Both the position numbers and the translations under genes were made by a program. The notes under the pieces were generated by a model. The model worked only from the letters and a program-made list of their open reading frames with translations. It did not search any database and was not told the DNA's origin. This document shows positions 34,472 to 46,385 of a DNA stretch of 64,000 bases, piece after piece (the first letter of the stretch is position 1; each line of letters starts with the position of its first letter). Source of the stretch: Lytechinus variegatus (Eukaryota > Echinodermata > Echinoidea > Temnopleuroida > Toxopneustidae); assembly GCF_018143015.1 (NCBI RefSeq), contig NC_054751.1:29217783-29281782 (forward strand), given 5' to 3'.

Positions 34472-34760
34472 TACTCTCTAAATGCAAAAGAGCTAATCTG
34501 GTCCATGATCACATTGATCTCAGGAGTGAGACGAGGGACCGGTTATTTTGGAGCGGGATTTGCATCTTTTTGTAGTGGATTATAGCTCCTTCTGGAGTGA
34601 AAATGTAAAAAAAAAATATGCACATTTCACTGCAGAATGAGCTATAATGCACTCTCAAAATGATACAAATCCCACTCAATAAATGACTAGTCCCTCGCCT
34701 CTCTCTGAGGGGGTTGTGATTAGGTCTCCAGATTTATAGCTCTTATGCATTTAGAGAGTA
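34472..34760. mobile_element. Near-palindromic MITE (289 bp)
   Basis: The left arm runs TACTCTCTAAATGCA, AAGAGCT, GAGTGAGACGAGGGACC, GGGATTTGCATC. The reverse complement of the right arm gives the same order with substitutions (TACTCTCTAAATGCAT, GAGGCGAGGGACTAG, GGGATTTGTATC). Inner arms share TTATAGCTC. No coding capacity. Confidence 0.85.
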
Positions 34761-37700
34761 AGATTTCATATAAATGTATTTTAGACTACTTCAATTCAAT
34801 CATTGACTACATTTTGAAAGTCAGGATATCTCTGTTAGACTTTGAAATGAGAGTTAACAAAACCAAATAAATGCAACAATTATCAAAATTTCAAGGTTGA
34901 ATATTAGTGGGCTCTAAGGCATATTGTTTTTTATTTATTGATGCTCCTCAAAAACAAAAGAAAATTTGAAATGCAGAGAAGATTACAATGAATGTCTGAT
35001 TAATTCATTTTTATCAATTATGATTCTATAGTTTGCTCTTGCTTCGCTTTGATAATTTAGTATATCTTAAAAAAGAAAAAAACTGGAAATACCTTCAATC
35101 AGGGTATTGTCACTAAAATTTCCCTGCTGTGTAATGAAAGAAGAAAAATCGCCCTTTTCAGGAAATAACGTAATAATTGCAGTCTGGATTTAACCTTTTC
35201 AAGGAGGGAGAGTCTATGAAAATTGAAAAATCCTAAAATAAAAATCACTAGTGTTCTTGAAAATGTTTGAAAATATGAAAGTGTTTCATATTTACATAAC
35301 ATAATATTAAAGTAAAAGGTTTATATCATAAAATGGGATATTTCTTGACTAATACATGTAATTCATCTTGGACGTCCCCTTTTATGATTCCCGTCATTTA
35401 AATGCTTATGTTAGGAAATAATCAGTTACAGTAACTAGCTTCATAGTAAGTAGTAACATCAACTTGCTTTCACTATAAATATCATAAATACTATTTTTAT
35501 TCCCTGAATTGTTTTTAAAATTGATTTGACTTACAATTTCTTGACTGGATTACATAAAGGAGTCACTATCAGAGAATCAGCTTTCTATCTCTGAAAGTTG
35601 CAATTCCCTTAAAAATACTTAGCTGTGATATAAATTATTTTACCTCTACCAAATCATTATCATACAGTGTAATGTAGACTTTAACATTAACCTGTTTGAA
35701 CTTTGCAATGTTTTGGTGCAACAATCTTGTTAGCTACAAACTGTACAAGTTTTCAGAGAGAGTCTACATGTACATGTAGACATCGGTTTATAGACTGCTA
35801 CTGTGCAATTGAGTCATTTGAGTACTTCCAAATTGAACGAGGTGCTTCCTGAATAAATCTTGAATACTTTTATATTTATAAAACATTCTCACTTGTATAT
35901 GAGCATCATACATATAGATGACATCATTACTTTTTTCATTGTTTTCATGTTTAAAAGTCCTTTATTCATTTTTATAAGCAGCTTCCAAAATTCAGCATTA
36001 TGTTTAATTTCAATTTATTTGTCACTGTGATCCCTTACAAGGAATCTTCATATAGGCCCTACATCCTGATTCCTCAGTAAGGAAATAATTTGTCATTTTT
36101 AGGGGCTCTTTTTTGTTTCCACCTTGGGGCAATTGCTGAATTTTTTGGGGTATTTCTTTTATTTCAAGGGCTACTTTGTGTGCAATGAACTATTATCCGG
36201 TAAATGCGAATATTATTCTGCAGCGTGTAGAATATTATTTTTTGAATTATTAGATTGGATATTGCTTGCCATTAATTTCGGGGTGCTTAAGGAAAGAAGG
36301 AGCCCCGAATCTCTGGCCCAAATCATTCCACTTTAGGGAAAACCTGTCCCCCTAATGAATTTCCTCCATCAGTCCACAATTACTATGGACAAGGTACCAA
36401 GTATGAACAACCAGCATGTCGGGATGATTCTAAATTAGGGTTCTTTTTTTCTTTCATAATACAAACTTCCTTACACTATGCATACTACTGTTGATTAATT
36501 AAACAATTAAACTAAAAATAACAATAATCCACAGAAAAGCATGTACCTGGCCAACAAGTGCATGAGTTGAAAGCAAACAATAAAAGACAGGAAGTTCCTT
36601 ATAAGAGTAATCAATTCATGACATCACCCCAATCATGGGCCTATACTATACAACATAATTGTTGTAGGTCCATATGCTCCAATACAAGACATGCTTGACA
36701 ATGACTACTGAATGCATGTTGTCTTGAGGGAAATTATTATCTCGCTTCTACAGTACAGGGAAGGTAAGTGAGCATACTCATAATGCACAAATACAAGCTG
36801 TAGACTAGTAGGCCTACAGCACTTTGGTTTTGGACTGTTTTTTTCAAAGTTGAATCACAAATGATTGTAGCATTTTTTAAATATGCCCTTATATTTCTTT
36901 TATTTTTGTTATTTTGCTTCTTAATTCTTTGTAGGCGCTATGATTGTGGAAATCAATTCAAATTTAAATTTAACAAACAAATTGTATTATTGAATTTAAA
37001 TAAAGTCCATGATATTCATGACTTTGGGGTTTACGCTCCATAAGGCATATTGCTTTTTTATTACGCCTCATTTGCCATAAATTGTTTTCATTGTTGTTCT
37101 TACTTTTAAACCGTGTATTTGTATAATTTCCTCATATAACACTTGTATGTTTTTATGAAAAATGAAATAAAGTCAATTCACTTTATATTCCAAAAATTTG
37201 TTAGGCCTAACTCAAACAAATTGAGTACAATGATTTACATATTCATCTATACTAGGCCTACATTTCAACTAAAACAGAAGTGATGTGTCATCATATTTAC
37301 TAAAAACTTCAATCCTTTTATTTTATTATGTACATGTAAGCATAACTCTAAAAATTCTGTATAAATTGCATTTATAAAAAGTAGAACAAGATCAGATCAA
37401 TGTACCACAGATCATATATCAACTAAGAATAAGGATTTCTTGACAATTATGCCAGACAGAAAATGTGGAATACAATGTATAAATGAGCACTGTAACATTA
37501 AATTTGAAGAGTAATTATTGGAAAGCAATCCATGTTTTTAGCAGTGTCAATTATCGTAATCTGCTTCTTTTTTCAACTCCCTCACAGATCCTATACTTTT
37601 CACACATTTGTAATTATTTTATTAAGTGACACTCAGAAATTCTACCCCCCTGACAAGAGAAATTGAACTTTTTGTTCCCCCTGCAAAAAAAAAAAAAACA

Positions 37701-38140
37701 TGCATCACTTGTCATCAGACATGCCCATTTCTAGACAAAATGCTTTAACAATATGATTAATGAATAATTGAAGATTAAACATGAAAAAACATGAAATAAA
37801 ATTATGACCTGCAGTTTGATTAGAAATGAGAAAATTTATTAACTTAAAAAAAATTGAATGTCTTATATGCCCCACCCCTTCCCCACCAAAAATCATACTA
37901 CCAGAAAAACATGAATTGATATTTGCTTAGTTACAATTAGCCCTTGTTAACATAAGAAACACAATAAGATCAAAATAGAAAGATACAACACAGAATTACT
38001 TAGAGCTTGCATTTGACATTCAATCAACCCAAATTCCTACACACTGTAACCCAATAGTCACCATCCTCAACACAACTCCCATAAACCAGATGACCCCAAA
38101 ATTATAGCACCCCTGCAAACTCTTAAACCCCATGCCTCAT
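34761..38140. other. No gene recognised
   Basis: AT-rich DNA with no supported ORF. It contains a perfect 20 bp palindrome at 35762-35781 and a retroposon-like 3' end near 36840-37185. Confidence 0.45.
36840..37185 (+). repeat. Possible retroposon or transcript 3' end
   Basis: The stretch contains GTAGGCGCTATGATTGTGGA, resembling the 'GGCGCTATATAAAT' phrase seen in retroposon tails, and ends with AATGAAATAAAGTCAATTCA, an AATAAA-containing 3'-end-like sequence. There is no preserved ORF. The call rests on style only. Confidence 0.3.
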
Positions 38141-38799
38141 GGCGTCATCGCCTGATCATACACACACAAACCGCATGTACAATACACAGCACAACACACA
38201 CACACCCCCTAATAGGTTCTACAAGTTTCGCAGACGACACCACGCAAAGTTTTCTCAAAAAGTTCCTACATGTTATCTTATTGAGCTTAGACACACTCAC
38301 TCGATAATGCGTTGAGCAGGCATCTAAAAGTCGCACACAGCACCCGAAGAAGTGTTATTACACATGCACACACAAACACACACTGCAACAAAACTGCTTG
38401 CAAGTGTCCCGAGGCCAAAAGAGTAGGCCGCCTAAGATCCGATTCCGTATCAATTTAACCCACTCTGCCTCGCTAAATATCACGACCGACAATCTAATAA
38501 TTGACGAAAGACATATGCTGTCTCGCATGAGAATACTTTTTCAAAAGCTCACAAACCACTACATTTTGAATGGGAAATATACATTATTCATACAAGCAAA
38601 GTGTGAAGATTCTGAAAGAACAAAATCCTAAAAGTTAGTTGGATCCGCCAATTTATTAACCAAGGTCACGGTTCACAAAACACAATCAGCAATTCATCGC
38701 CACTCTACTTTTCCAACTTCATCATCACGAAACAAAACACCACTCGATCGGCATTTAAAAATGGCATATAAAAACAAATTAATAGTAAATACGTACAAA

Positions 38800-39520
38800 T
38801 AGCTCGGTCGTCTATAATCTCAACGGAAATGCGAGAAGTGGCTGATAATAACAGTCGGGAAAATCACAAGCCCTGCCGTCACGCCATGCCGTGAAGTAAA
38901 TCGATGTTTAAAATGCCTATTCAGCATAGCGCATACAGAAGACTGCAAACCTAGCTCTGCCACACACTCGGTACACAATAAATGAGGAGCCGCCGCGCAG
39001 CGCTCTGGCAATACACAGTACAGGAAAACCGCGTGTATTGAACATGGTTGGCTGATGGAGGGGGAAAAAAAACCTTTCAAGTCGGTGAGGTGCGGCGCAT
39101 GATGGAGCGAATCAGAGTTATCTCTTTGTAGGGTACACGAAAATCTACCAAATGCTAATTTCGATAAAACATTCTGAACAGATAATACTTACATGACTTG
39201 AAAATGATCAAAATGTATTCGCAGGAGTAAAAAGCAAAGTTAGGTAAACTTAGGAGTTGTTTAGCTCAATGGCGGATCGGCTGCGGCCCCAAGCACGGAC
39301 TCGACAGGAAATGCGTGCAGTGTAAAGCAATTTACGCTCTCACCAGTGTCTCTCTCTCTAGCTATATGCAGACTCACCAATGAAAAAAAGTTTGGAAACT
39401 GAGTGTGCATGGGTAGAAAGTATTAGATTGGATTTTCGTTAGGGTTCGTATGGCGGCCAGGCACATCTGGAAACTCGTGCTCTGCCATCGGGGAGAGTCA
39501 AAACTTAAAGGTCCTCATCC
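38800..39520 (-). promoter_or_regulatory. Candidate promoter and untranslated first exon of the zinc-finger gene
   Basis: This patch is richer in G+C and CpG than its surroundings. On the minus strand it has several good donors: GTAAGT after ...AAGTCAT (exon end 39193), GTGAGA after ...CACTG (39344), GTGAGT after ...TTCATTG (39378) and GTACGT near 38786. The zinc-finger gene needs an upstream non-coding exon ending in such a donor. No TATA box is evident. The link is inference; the first intron would be about 21 kb. A plus-strand ATGGCGGATCGGC (18 codons) also lies here, so a bidirectional promoter cannot be excluded. Confidence 0.35.
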
Positions 39521-40090
39521 GCCCATGCATTATTGGGCTTAATAATGTTTTTCCAGTAACTCCCAATTGTTGTTAAGTGGTAGATAATGATCATCTTTAT
39601 AACGCTTATTCTTGAAAAAGAATCTTAATTTGCTACCATCATCAATGATTTTCACAAATGTTAGGCTGAATATTTTAGCTATATTTCTTGCTCTTTCCAC
39701 CTTTTTTTTCTTTCTCGGAATGCTTTACATGACTGAGGCAACGTTCTTTATATGACTCAATTTAAAATGCAAAATGCAAAGACCTTCATTCAGTCCCCCA
39801 AATGAGAGTAGATTTGAAGTGATCGAATCCATTACTTTGTTGAGACCAGCTGAGAATGAACATCTCTTGAAGGCGCCAGACTCGTTAGAAAATCAAGTGG
39901 GTAATGTCACATCTGACATAGACTATGATGTGCAAGTCTTGCATATAGGACTCCTAATTATGTGACAACTTATTTTTTGTTTATATTGTTTTGTTTAAGA
40001 AGGTATATGTATATATTACATACATGCCAACACTACTAATCGCATCTGGAAATGCATCTGGAAATCTTAAGCCTATATATAGATAAATGA

Positions 40091-40148
40091 ATATATATAT
40101 ATATATATATAATATATAATAATATATATTATATATATACATATAATA
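40091..40148. repeat. AT microsatellite
   Basis: An imperfect (AT)n/(AATAT)n run directly abuts the left end of the MITE at 40149, and a shorter AT run follows its right end. Confidence 0.85.
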
Positions 40149-40376
40149 TACACTCTTAAAACAAATCAGTCAAATTGACTAGACCAGTAGTCAACTGGGA
40201 GCAACTGATATGACAATCACTGATATTTACATTTGTGACATATATTCTAGTCAGAAATAACTCTGTTCTAGTAAAATATGACTAGAAAATAGTCAAATAT
40301 GACTGGAATAACAGTTGCTCCCAGCTGACCCTATTAACCAGTCATTTTTATTAAACTGATTTGTTTTTAGAGTGTA
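40149..40376. mobile_element. MITE with TACACTCTTAAAACAAATCA ends
   Basis: The left end TACACTCTTAAAACAAATCA is inverted at the right as TGATTTGTTTTTAGAGTGTA with one mismatch. Further in, AACTGGGAGCAACTG is inverted as CAGTTGCTCCCAGCTG, and the interior repeats GACTAGA/TCTAGTC motifs. Non-coding, 228 bp, inserted within AT repeats. Confidence 0.9.
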
Positions 40377-40431
40377 ATATATATGTATATTATGATATAT
40401 TTTATAGTTATCTTGACTGTATTTTAAACTG

Positions 40432-40540
40432 CAGGGCGCCTTTGTAAAGCAGTTTTAAGAACTGAACAGGCCTACCGTGCAGTATAAAATAAATAAAACA
40501 AAATAAATAGATATAAATAAATAAATAATACATCCACGAA
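40432..40540 (+). repeat. Retroposon 3' tail
   Basis: GGGCGCCTTTGTAAAGCAGT followed by AGAACTGAACAGGCCTACCG and then an (AAAT)n-type tail fits the 3' end of a LINE- or SINE-like retroposon. No upstream body is recognisable. Confidence 0.5.
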
Positions 40541-41261
40541 TTGCTCTCTGGTACAAAATATCACATTCTTGACGAAATTATTTTCAGAGGACGCAGAGCC
40601 AATTTTGATGGTTACAAATTTGCATATCTAAATTTTCACATACTTGCAGAAATTAAAAAGACTGAGTGAACACGGGTAAAAGATTACCATGAAATTGATT
40701 TCGTTTTAAATGACACTTCTGATACATAGTTATCGTTATTTCAAAGCAAAATGATAGAATCTCTTTTGGTGGTGAGATTATGTGTGAACCGGGTGAATCG
40801 GTTGAGTTGAATAAGCTAGATGGACATTTCCCACGGTGAAAACTTGTCTTTAATTATGGAGATACTTTTGTGTCAGCAGCCCCATGGCTTAGCCACGACT
40901 AGATGCGGTATAATAGGATATAAATCAACTCTCCGCTCCACCCCCCCCCTCAAAAAAAAAAGATGCACAGAGTCCTGGGCACAGAGAATGGAAAATATTT
41001 GACAAGCAAAGCAATGGACAAAGTTGTATTTGGTATTTTCTATTACATTTCGATTAAACAAGGTTGCAGGGGTTACCACTTTAATCATAGCTTGACTTGC
41101 TGCATGACGATTCTGGAAAGCATTGGATGGAATATATTCACATTATTGTAAGGATTGGTACCATTTAATACTATTATCACTTAATAATGAATATCATTGT
41201 TATCATCTTATCTGACGAAATGGTATATCATTAAAGACAAAAATAAAGAATAGTACATAAC

Positions 41262-41330
41262 ATTTTAATAAACGGAACATGTTTCGAGGTGTCGCACCTC
41301 ATCCTCAGCCTGAAAACTATTATCAGAGTC
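41262..41330 (-). ncRNA. Hammerhead-like hairpin, possible Penelope-type element remnant
   Basis: On the minus strand CTGAGGA is followed by one extra T, a perfect 6 bp stem GAGGTG-CGA-CACCTC, and then GAAAC. That order (CUGANGA, stem II, GAAA) matches a hammerhead ribozyme core. Hammerhead motifs are known in Penelope-like retroelements. The extra base and the lack of a convincing stem I argue for a decayed or look-alike copy. Sequence to about 41560 may belong to the same repeat. Confidence 0.3.
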
Positions 41331-42289
41331 ATTGGTATTTATACAGTTAGGATGTCAAGTAAAAATTTTAAGAATGTAGTTACACAGGATTACAAGGTGT
41401 GAATTCAATTGTTAAATGGAATGAAGTAAAAAAAATTACAATGTCTATGGATTTATCAGATAGGGGTTAGTTAAATTAAATAGATAACATTATTTGGTAA
41501 TTGTACACCTGTTGTTTTAGTTGAGGTTGTTTCCATTGGATGAAAAGCCTTTCTTTATTTTTTAGTTGAAAATCTGTTTGAGCAGTATCAATAAACTATT
41601 TTCATCATCATCAACATCATCATCATCATCATTTCCATTATAATTCATTATAATTCGTCATGGTTTGTTATTGTTATTATCATTCTTATTAGCAGAATCA
41701 ACATCATGTTCATCTCATTACAACTCAACAACCCGCAACAGGCCTATACTTCAAGCCCACATTGTAACTCCAAAATCTGTTTTGTACAGCTGTCCAAATT
41801 TGTTATCAGATAGGCGTATTGAAAGTTAACGCCGCCAAAATAAAACGGCAACAATCGTCCCCTGTCAATATATAGTGCAGAGTCTCATAAAATAACATTT
41901 ACAATAATTTTGAGAACTTTTTTCACGAATAATCCCACTCGTTTATGAAAATAAATTACACAAAAATGCATAGAAATATTCCAATACTGCTCATGGCCAC
42001 ATTGGATCTGGGTCTATATTGTTTTTATTGATTGAACATTGTCTGGTTTTTGCTTGGCCGGTTATATCTATTTTTTCTAAGTCCTCAAAAGTGTTGAGAT
42101 GTGTCTATCATTTTCATATTTCTATAATGTCTCCATTGATGCTATATTATACAACTAAATTATAACACTGTGGTCTACTTCTTTTGTATATTCGGAAGCA
42201 AATTACATCCATACATTGAGGAGAGTGAAGCTGTGTGTATTTTAAGAGAAAGGTCCCTGCTTGCTTGCATCACAGTATTGTGTAGTCAG

Positions 42290-42465
42290 ACTTGATTTCA
42301 TTTCCTTTCGTGCGGGGCTAGAATTATTCCCACTTGTTGGCGGGAACCGAAAAAAATGGCGACCTTCCTCATTTGACCCTGGCCTGACCGAGCTCGTTAT
42401 ATCAACGAAACAGACGTGCTTTTTAGAGTTCTGCCCCGCTTCCGCACTCGTGGTAAGCAAACCCT
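42290..42465 (+). promoter_or_regulatory. Candidate promoter / first exon, plus strand
   Basis: A CpG-richer patch holds TTGGCGGGAA, an excellent E2F-type site, 12 bp before AAAAATGGCGACC. A reasonable donor GTAAGC follows CGCACTCGTG near 42452. The ATG opens only a 5-codon ORF, so this would be a leader exon. No downstream coding exon was found in the window, so the call is weak. Confidence 0.25.
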
Positions 42466-43455
42466 AATGTTAACACAGAACTATATAGCTCTATAGGAAT
42501 TTGTGTGTGTGGTGGGTGTCATCATGGACCTAGTGGTAGGTTCATGGTGTCATGTAGGCCCACATCATGAAATTAAAAAGTTGAGGGAGGGTGGGAGGGA
42601 GAGGTAATGACATGTGGCTGAAAGTAATATTCTGTACCCCTCCATAATATCATAATCTTTTGTCGCATACGAGACCGTATATGCTGCAGACAGTATATAC
42701 AGTAATCGTATAGTGGCTGGATAGTGAGGAGCTTGAAGGCGCTTGCTTGAAAACTTTCACTAGAGTATCACAACAAGCGGGATTGACATGTCTGTGCCGA
42801 ATGGCGGTTTGTGTCGTGGTGGAAATAGTTTTAGTTCCGAGAAGGGAGCATGCAATGCCACGCGGCAAAAGAAAGGGGCGAAGACTATATTAACACTCCC
42901 ATATAGTATCGTTGTACATTATGGAAGTAACTTTGGTACTGTTTTTTTTTCATATATGTTTTCTGTGGTTATAGTAGTGTTATAGGACGAAATAGAAGTC
43001 ATAACGATAACGCCATGTACACATATTGCTTGTTCAACGCCAATTTTCGGTTGAATCCTTTTCAATTTAGATGACATCAATTACTTGAACGTCATCATTC
43101 AAATAATGTAAGTATTATAGACACACCAACACGCCAAAACACACTTTTATTCACCCACACTCGCACATTCCCACACTTCCATCACTAGTACACAAATACA
43201 CATATGTTTTTTACATAGCCTATATAGAGATTTATTTGAAAATCATATTTGTTACATCAACGCAAAAAACGCACACACTCCAACTCACACTCGGCACCCA
43301 CACCCTCTCTTCACAACCACACGCGTCACATGAAAATCATAAAAATTATGCACATTGAGACTCTTCAATTGGTCTGATGAAAATGTTGATTTGCATGGTG
43401 TATATCATGGTTACACTTCGTACTTCCGAAACACGTAAATTGCCTATACCGCGAT

Positions 43456-43823
43456 GTTCGTTAATCCGCAAACGTATAAAGGGCTCGTTAATCCGAACAT
43501 TTGTGGCGTTATTCCGGAGGTTCGATAATCCGAAAACGAAATAAGGTTCGATGTTCCGAAGGTTCGTTAGTCCGAAAACGAAATAAGGTTCGTTGTTCCG
43601 AAGGTTCGTTAATCCGAAAACGATATAAGGTTCGTTGTTCCGAACGGTTCGTTAGTCCGAAAACAAAGTAACGTTCGCATTACGTTTTCAGACTAACGAA
43701 CCTTCGGAATCACGAACCTCATTTCTTTTTCGGACTTACGAACCATCAAATTACGAACCTTCGGTATAACGAACCCCCGGAATATCCGACGCTTCAGAAT
43801 AACGAAACTTCGGAATTACGAAT
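43456..43823. repeat. 42 bp satellite with an inverted half
   Basis: At least three direct copies of a 42 bp unit (core GGTTCGTTAGTCCGAAAACG, then AAATAAGGTTCGTTGTTCCG) start near 43516, 43558 and 43600, with diverged copies at either side. From about 43683 the unit runs in the opposite orientation (CTAACGAACCTTCGGAAT). The array can thus fold into a long hairpin. It is CpG-rich in AT-rich surroundings and has no ORF. Confidence 0.9.
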
Positions 43824-44639
43824 GTATGCGGGTGTATATACTCCTCATCAGCCGAACATGGGATATTGACTTAGTCATTAATTACGACATGATCGAATTA
43901 TAGCAGGCATTTATATCTCCAAACATAGATAAGATTAAAACGTGACAAAATGGAAATCATTAGCTGACTCACACGAGCGTGGTTATAGTCTCAGAGATTC
44001 AAATAGTACGTTATGCTCGATTGGTGAGAATAGATTCATGAATTGTGTTATTCATAATGGCAACCTGACTTTGATATGATTTCACCATGTTTCAATGAAA
44101 TTGGTCTACAATATAAACAAAATTATTTTCTTTATTTTTTGCAGGAATTTCTACATTTTATTCATGAATCAATGATCATGATGATAAATCAACACGTTCA
44201 CGTAATACCACGTAATACCAAACATATAAAACAATTTAAAGGTGACAATAAAGAGATACATTGTAAACAATACAGAAAAGACTGATGATTAAATCATACA
44301 TACGTATGTGATATAGTGAGTTCGGTAAAATACAGCAAATAGAAAATATTAAATGATCAATAATGTTGTATTGAAGAAAAATAGTATATTGGACTATTTT
44401 GAACAATTAATTACAGTTTCTTTCTGCATTCCTGAAATGAGGTATTAGATATCGAAGAGTGTTTGTTCTTATAGCTGCTCAAGCAAGTAATAGTATAAAG
44501 ATACATAATGTGATGAAATATATAGTTCGCATAATAGTAATATAATATCCTGTGGGAGTAATTCCTTAGTAATTTTATGAATTAAAACAAAAAGAATAAT
44601 ACCAAGCATGATTGTGAGATAAATTGTTCAGTGTTTGGT

Positions 44640-45215
44640 ATAATAATTCAGATATTCATAGAAGGTAATACCCATGAACTTTACGAGTTTGTTACACTCT
44701 AAACTGTATTTCACATTGGGACACAAGCCATCTCCTTATTTTTGGAGTAGAATACTAATTTTTGTTTCGTTGATATTAAGAGTTTGCTTGCTTCTGAACC
44801 CTTTGAAAAGCTTTGGAATTTTCATCAATGAATATGATTCTCACATGAAACAAATCAAATTCGGTATAATGTATAACAACGTTATATCATCTGTGATGAA
44901 ACGGTAAAGTTTTTTTTCGAACTGTTCAATTTATCGTTTAAATAAGAATGGTCCTATCATTGAATACTGTGGAACAACCGTCTCACTTTTCAAGACATGA
45001 TCTTATGACGATTAATCATGAGAGGTTTAAAACTGTTCCCTGATTTCAGAATAATCGTTGGATCAGAAGAGTTAAAAAGCTGATTCAGTAGAGTTTATGG
45101 AACCCATATTGACCATATGCTATTATCTGGCATTTATCTAATGAATTCGTGATTGATGATGAATAATACTTTTCAGTATTGTATGCACGGTAATGGGAAG
45201 GTGATTTATCCTTTT
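44640..45215 (-). pseudogene. Decayed non-LTR (LINE) reverse transcriptase
   Basis: Reading the minus strand, the expected LINE reverse-transcriptase landmarks appear in order. DKSPSHYR (near 45205) corresponds to the P-S-N-Y-R-P block. GQYGFHK (near 45105) corresponds to QFGFR, with STESAF following after a frameshift. VPQYSMIGPFLF (44980-44945) corresponds to VPQGSxLGPLLF. FITDDITLLY (near 44890) corresponds to the catalytic F-A-D-D box, with the Asp pair kept. LNINETKISIL (near 44770) corresponds to LNxxKT, and KFMGITF (near 44680) to KFLG. Several in-frame stops and a frameshift break it, so it cannot be active. The order and the KFLG block suggest a CR1/L2/Jockey-type element. Sequence to about 44400 may be its degenerate C-terminal part. 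Confidence 0.75.
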
Positions 45216-45462
45216 ATTGGCATTTTTCATATTGTTATTTTCAATTCAGTTCAATTCAAATTTAGTTTCATTTTATAGTCCACATGGAAAATCGTTTTGC
45301 TCACATTACAAACATTTGTAATAAAACATTACACATGCATAAATACATTTATAGAGAATGACATTAAAAAGTGACCAATACAATAGAAATTCTCCAGGAT
45401 AATGTTTTAAGGTTTTATGGCATGTGCTATAGTTTCAAAACCTTTAAAATATTGATCGGTGC

Positions 45463-46225
45463 CAGATGCATCGATCCTGGGGGGGGGGGGGGTCGCCCCA
45501 CCAATGAAAATATTGGGGGCAAACATATCGTTTTGCCCCCTTCCCTAGTAATTCAGCATGTGCAAAAATAAATTAAGATTGTAATGTTACACAGAAATCA
45601 GCAAGCGAGATTGAGATAGACAACTCGTTCTTCATTTAAATCGTGCTTAAAGTGTCCGCTATTCAGATTGGAACTATGAAAATTTTCAGCTCGCGCTTCG
45701 CGCTCGCATCATTTCTATAGCAAAAACCCATACTTTTCATTATTAAATAGGTGAATAAAATGTCCCGTTTTCAGATCTAAACCTCAAAAGAACTCCCGCT
45801 TCGATTTGATTTAACTTGTTGTTGGATATATATCTTGTTCTTAAAAATATCCATTAAACTGTCATTTTTCAGATCGAAATATCAAAAGTTTCAGCTCGCG
45901 CATTGCGCTCGCATATATTGTTTTTTTTTAAATACACATCTCATGGTACCGAAAATGCTTAGAAAATCAAGCTTTCAGGTCAGAATATGTAAAAATTTCA
46001 GCTCGCTCTTGGCACTCGCATTATCTGTGTAGTGAGATATGTATCCTCCTCATGAGTTACTACAAACAGTTAACAGGTACTTTTTTTTCCTGCTTTCAGG
46101 TCAATATACTAAAAACTTTCAGCTCGTGCTTCGCGCTCGCATTAATTTGTTGGTGAGATATGTGTCTCTTTCTCATGAGTCATATATATACATATATAAA
46201 TATATATATACTGTATATATATATA

Positions 46226-46268
<43 letters not shown>

Positions 46269-46385
46269 TATGTGTGTGTGTGTGTGTGTGTGGGTGAGTT
46301 TGTTTGTTCTGTGTGATCAAGCGCCTTTAGAAAAATAATTCATGATTTTGCCCCCCCCCCAATCTTAAAAATGGATCGATGCCCC
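45463..46385. mobile_element. 923 bp element with 10 bp target duplication carrying a GCTCGC array
   Basis: TGATCGGTGC flanks both sides (45453-45462 and 46386-46395), a target-site duplication. Inside it, GCATCGATCC near the left end is inverted as GGATCGATGC near the right, next to a G run (45479-45492) and a C run (46351-46360). The cargo is a degenerate tandem array of roughly 100-120 bp units, each containing AGCTCGCGCTTCGCGCTCGC or a variant (45688, 45892, 45999, 46119), followed by (TA)n and (TG)n. No transposase is present. Confidence 0.8.
46170..46292. repeat. (TA)n and (TG)n microsatellites
   Basis: Long AT dinucleotide runs from about 46185 to 46265 are followed by (TG)n to about 46292. 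They lie within the 923 bp element. Confidence 0.95.

Noticed and set aside
42242..42460. Minus-strand ORF containing EGRHFFRFP, reminiscent of a THAP-domain segment
   Set aside because: The Cys-x-Cys zinc ligands and the rest of the THAP signature are absent, and the sequence overlaps a promoter-like GC patch.
43456..43823. CRISPR-like array
   Set aside because: The DNA is eukaryotic, the units are contiguous without unique spacers, and half are inverted.
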